Assembly (NCBI GenBank): GCA_963742405.1
Contig: CAVUMB010000005.1
Coordinates: 186,001-250,000, forward strand
DNA length: 64,000 nucleotides
Direction of reading: 5' to 3'
Source: JAGVSR01 sp963742405
GTDB lineage: Bacteria; Pseudomonadota; Alphaproteobacteria; Rhizobiales; Hyphomicrobiaceae
The notes under the pieces were generated by a model. It made no database searches, had not been told where the DNA came from, and saw nothing but the letters and a program-made list of their open reading frames with translations. The stretch's first letter is position 1, and each line of letters opens with the position of its first letter. Shown here in pieces: positions 60,858 to 64,000 of this stretch. The translations under genes and the position numbers were made by a program.

Positions 60858-62957
60858 TCAAGCCGCTCCAGCTTCACCGGCGCGCCCCGCGATTTTCAAG
60901 GCAAAGGCGAAATCGCGCGCGGTCTCCTTTAAGCGCTCAAATCGGCCCGATGCGCCGCCATGCCCGGCGCCCATATTGATCTTCAACAGCAGAAGATTGT
61001 CGCTCGTGTTGATCGTCCGCAGTTTCGCCACCCACTTCGCAGGCTCCCAATAGGTCACGCGCGGATCGGTGAGCCCGCCAGTCGCCAGAATATGCGGGTA
61101 GGCTTTGGCCGTCACGTTGTCGTAGGGCGAATAGGATCGGATCGTCGCGAAATCCTGAGCGCTGTCGATTGGGTTGCCCCATTCCGGCCATTCCGGCGGC
61201 GTCAATGGCAGATCCTTGTCCAGCATGGTGTTGAGCACATCGACGAACGGGACGTCGGCGATAATGCCGAGAAATAGCTCCGGGGCGAGGTTGGCAACCG
61301 CCCCCATCAGCATGCCGCCTGCCGATCCGCCGTTCGCAACGATGCGCCCGCGCTGCGTCAGGCCCTCCGAGACGAGCAGTTCGCCCGCCGCTATGAAATC
61401 GGTGAACGTGTTCGGCTTCTTTTCGGCCTTGCCTTCCTTGTACCAGCGATAGCCTTTTTCCTTGCCGCCGCGCACATGTGCGATGGCAAAGACGAATCCG
61501 CGATCAACGAGCGACAGCCGTCCCGTTGAGAATGATGCCGGCATCGAAATTCCATAAGCACCATACCCGTAGAGAAAAGCCGGCGCGCTGCCGTCGAGCG
61601 GCGTTGACTTGCGATAGAGTAGCGACACCGGCACCCGCTCCCCGTCCGGTGCCAGCGCGAAGAGCCGCCGCGTCACATAATCCTCCGGGTTGTGTCCCGA
61701 AGGGATTTCTTGGCGCTTGCGCAGAACACGCGCGTGGGTCGCCATATCGTAATCGTAGGTCTCGGCCGGCGTCGTCATCGACGAGTAGGTGAAGCGTAGA
61801 TTGGCCGTATTGAATTCATATCCGCCGGCGATGCCGAGCGAGTAGGCTTCTTCCGCAAAGGCGATTGGGTGTTCCGCGCCGTCCGCGATGCGTCGGACAA
61901 CGATGCGCGGCAGCCCATCTTCGCGTTCAAGCCGCGTGATGTGATGCGCGGTGACGACCGTTTCGATGATGAGCCGGCCGGTACGATGCGGCACGATCTC
62001 AGTCCAATTCTCAATCCCCGGCGCGGCAACGGGCGCTTCGACGATACGGAAATCCTCCGCACCGTCCGAGTTCGTCGTGATGATGAAGTGTTGACCGTGA
62101 TGCTCGACATCGTATTCGTGACCGGTGACACGTGGCGCGATGATCCGCGGTGCGGTTTTCGGATCGTTCGCATCCAGGACGTGGAACTCGCTGGTTTGAT
62201 GATCATGCGCATTGATCAGCACGAATGCCCGCGATTGCGTTCGCCCGAGCGCCAGAAAGAAACTTTCGTCGGCCTCTTCATAGACGAGTTCATCACTGTC
62301 AGCCGGTTTGCCGATTGTATGCCGCCAGACCGCGCGCGGCCGGTGGTTGGCATCGACGCGGATGTAATAGAGCGTCCGGCTGTCGTTGCCCCAAGCGATG
62401 TCGCCGCGTGTGTCGTTGATTTCGTCGGCGAGATTAACGCCAGTTGCCAGATCGCGAATGCGGACTGTGTAGAGTTCCGATCCTTTGTCGTCGGTCGAGT
62501 AGGCGACGAGTGTGTGGTCGGGACTGTGGCTCGCCGCGCCCAGATCCCAATACGTCTTGCCCGAGGCCTCGGCGTTGCCGTCGATCAAAATGGTTTCCTC
62601 GCCTCCGCCCCGCGGACGCCGGCATAGCCGCGGATACTGCCCACCCGCCGCGAAACTCGAAAAATACTCGAACTCCCCATCAGGGCTCGGCACCGTGCGG
62701 TCGTCGGGCTTGAGCCGCGCCTTCATTTCTTCAAACAGCGTGTTCTGCAACGCGGCCGTATCGGCGAGCGCCGCATCCGCGAAGGCGTTCTCCGCGTCCA
62801 GGTAGGCCCGGATCTCGGCATCGAGCGCGCTGGGGTTGCGCATGACCTCTTGCCAGTTGTCCGCCCTGATCCAGGCAAAGGGATCATTCAGTGACGTGCC
62901 GTGCCAGGTCGTGACATGGGATTTCTGCCGTGCGGCGGGAGGGGGAAGGACGGTCAC
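60858..62957 (-). CDS. ptrB: Oligopeptidase B (S9 family)
   Basis: A 699-residue prolyl-oligopeptidase-type serine peptidase that cleaves small basic peptides. The N-terminal half is a beta-propeller. The catalytic domain begins near LYGYGAYGISMP; the nucleophile lies in NGGSAGGMLMG (about residue 545), the Asp follows in the GGLTDPRVTYWEP region, and the His is in GAGHGGASGRF near residue 666. The motif DRGFVFAIAHVRGGKEKGYRWY is typical of the family. GTG 62957 is chosen because GAGG precedes it with good spacing; a TTG at 62969 lacks one. It faces the TadG-like gene across a strong terminator. Confidence 0.95.
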   Translation of the reverse strand: MTVLPPPAARQKSHVTTWHGTSLNDPFAWIRADNWQEVMRNPSALDAEIRAYLDAENAFADAALADTAALQNTLFEEMKARLKPDDRTVPSPDGEFEYFSSFAAGGQYPRLCRRPRGGGEETILIDGNAEASGKTYWDLGAASHSPDHTLVAYSTDDKGSELYTVRIRDLATGVNLADEINDTRGDIAWGNDSRTLYYIRVDANHRPRAVWRHTIGKPADSDELVYEEADESFFLALGRTQSRAFVLINAHDHQTSEFHVLDANDPKTAPRIIAPRVTGHEYDVEHHGQHFIITTNSDGAEDFRIVEAPVAAPGIENWTEIVPHRTGRLIIETVVTAHHITRLEREDGLPRIVVRRIADGAEHPIAFAEEAYSLGIAGGYEFNTANLRFTYSSMTTPAETYDYDMATHARVLRKRQEIPSGHNPEDYVTRRLFALAPDGERVPVSLLYRKSTPLDGSAPAFLYGYGAYGISMPASFSTGRLSLVDRGFVFAIAHVRGGKEKGYRWYKEGKAEKKPNTFTDFIAAGELLVSEGLTQRGRIVANGGSAGGMLMGAVANLAPELFLGIIADVPFVDVLNTMLDKDLPLTPPEWPEWGNPIDSAQDFATIRSYSPYDNVTAKAYPHILATGGLTDPRVTYWEPAKWVAKLRTINTSDNLLLLKINMGAGHGGASGRFERLKETARDFAFALKIAGRAGEAGAA

Positions 62958-63236
62958 GAATAACCTCAATGATCATGGAACGATGAAGCCGGGCTGAACG
63001 CAGCGGCAACCTGGATGGGCTGTCTAGCCGCTTGCTGCGGCTGTGGCCAGCAGACCTGTCGCAACGACACGGAGCGACCGCGGATATGTTGAGTTTACGA
63101 AAAATTATTGCCAGTTATCCAAGCTTTACGCAGTCGCATCAAAGATGTCGGGCTGGCGCACCTAGCAACCGCCTGTCATGAATACTTGATCAGACTGGGC
63201 CTTGCACAGGCGGGCGGTAACGACGGGGACGATACT

Positions 63237-63650
63237 ATGACAGACAATTCCGAGCCGGGGCTCGTCGAACTGACGGCCCGCATCGTATCCGCATTCGTTA
63301 GCAAGAACACTTTGAGCACCAGCGACTTGCCGCAGCTGATCAGCGATACGCACGCGGCGCTGAGCCGGGTGACGATGGGCGGCGCGCCGCCGCCTGAGCG
63401 TGATGAACTGAAGCCGAAGGTTCCAGTCAAACGCTCGGTCATGCCCGACCACATCGTCTGTCTCGAAGACGGCAAAAAGTTCAAGTCCCTGAAGCGGCAC
63501 CTGAGGACGCACTACAACTTGTCGCCGGAGGATTACCGCGACAAATGGGGCCTTCCTCCCGATTATCCGATGGTCGCACCAAACTATGCCCGGGCCCGCT
63601 CGGACCTTGCCAAGAAGATGGGCCTCGGCACGCGCAAAGAGCGCGATTGA
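63237..63650 (+). CDS. MucR/Ros-family transcriptional regulator
   Basis: A 137-residue zinc-finger-type regulator typical of Alphaproteobacteria. The finger is VCLEDGKKFKSLKRHLRTHYN with C75, D78, H88 and H92; the second position is Asp instead of Cys, as known for many MucR proteins. The N-terminal helical part SEPGLVELTARIVSAFVSKNTLSTSDLPQLI is the oligomerisation region, and the C-terminus has YRDKWGLPPDYPMVAPNYARARSDLAKKMGLG. MucR proteins silence exopolysaccharide, motility and other genes. ATG 63237 is chosen because GGGGA precedes it; codons upstream in the frame do not match the family. Confidence 0.95.
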   Translation: MTDNSEPGLVELTARIVSAFVSKNTLSTSDLPQLISDTHAALSRVTMGGAPPPERDELKPKVPVKRSVMPDHIVCLEDGKKFKSLKRHLRTHYNLSPEDYRDKWGLPPDYPMVAPNYARARSDLAKKMGLGTRKERD

Positions 63651-63666
63651 CCAACCCAACGGACCG

Positions 63667-63954
63667 TTACGTTATCTTGTGTGTGTCGCCCGCGGCCGCG
63701 TGCTCGCACAGGTCTGCCCGTTCGGCGTGATAGAGCGCGATCAGCTGCGCATGCCGCGACAGATCGTAGGTCCAGTGTCCCGCCAGCCCGCGCTTGCGTT
63801 CGGCCCTGAGCGCGCGGCGCAGCAGCGCTACGACGCGACGCCGGCCCGCCAAACTTCGGTCGCCAATCTCATGCGGCCACAGCGGCAGCAATCGCATCAA
63901 CTCTCGTTCGCGTTGCTGGCAACCCGGTGAGGCGGTGGACCTTTGTGTGGACAT
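63667..63954 (-). CDS. Small conserved-looking protein
   Basis: A 95-residue protein from ATG 63954, with a further in-frame start at 63993; the coding region may also extend past the window. The sequence CQQRERELMRLLPLWPHEIGDRSLAGRRRVVALLRRALRAERKRGLAGHWTYDLSRHAQLIALYHAERADLCEH is helical and basic and recalls a small protein I believe is often found next to mucR in Hyphomicrobiales. No domain is recognised. It is convergent with mucR, 16 bases apart. Confidence 0.6.
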   Translation of the reverse strand: MSTQRSTASPGCQQRERELMRLLPLWPHEIGDRSLAGRRRVVALLRRALRAERKRGLAGHWTYDLSRHAQLIALYHAERADLCEHAAAGDTHKIT

Positions 63955-64000
63955 GCGGCGGTCCCAATCAGGCGATCGGATCGAGATTGCCACGCCGCCC

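Overview
The window reads as a piece of a chromosome from an alphaproteobacterium of the order Hyphomicrobiales, plausibly close to Hyphomicrobium. This is inferred from a MucR/Ros regulator, an NDUFS4-type complex I accessory subunit, a double cold-shock-domain protein followed by DUF192 and tRNA-Pro, a TadG-like protein, APS-type sulfate reduction and high GC with dense coding. No phage, insertion sequence, integrase, CRISPR array or rRNA was seen.

Layout. 1-6.7 kb is sulfur assimilation: cysJ (end only) and cysI on +, facing a minus-strand set cysH-cysD-cysN-tauE/safE-CNBD protein. 6.7-8.4 kb holds a frameshifted flavoprotein gene and a glyoxalase-like gene. 8.9-11.7 kb holds housekeeping genes (double CSD, DUF192, tRNA-Pro, NDUFS4-like, tRNA-Arg) and an acidic hypothetical protein. 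12.2-12.9 kb is an array of four identical 184-bp units, each encoding a 44-residue secreted peptide, followed by a TetR gene that shares a motif with the array's upstream region. 14.5-20.6 kb is an RND efflux operon (adaptor, SDR, pump) with a divergent TetR gene and a 38-bp operator-like dyad between them.

21.0-38.4 kb is the centrepiece: a 3,942-residue cysteine-free repeat adhesin with a C-terminal RTX/type I secretion signal, followed by its own TolC, ABC transporter and HlyD adaptor. The adhesin gene contains three essentially identical 819-bp repeats. Three 51-bp hairpin units lie between tolC and the ABC gene. Facing this locus is a minus-strand set of a CHASE4-GGDEF-EAL protein, a methyltransferase and a YkuD protein, which could link c-di-GMP and envelope remodelling to surface adhesion.

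43-56 kb is mixed metabolism and transport: a GNAT-like protein, a POT peptide transporter, a cystathionine beta-lyase, an orphan amino-acid binding protein, a VWA protein with a paralogous repeat protein, a nitroreductase, a LysR/GST pair, a PNPOx-like protein, NAD kinase and CutA. 56-64 kb holds a peptidoglycan-binding-like protein, a membrane protein whose C-terminus resembles a primase-type winged helix, a TadG/VWA protein, oligopeptidase B, MucR and a small conserved-looking protein at the edge.

The best candidates for something new are the peptide array with its likely TetR control, the adhesin locus with its very recent internal triplication and hairpin spacer, the membrane-anchored winged-helix protein and the VWA/repeat-protein pair. 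Functional calls rest on motifs read by eye; no database search was run.
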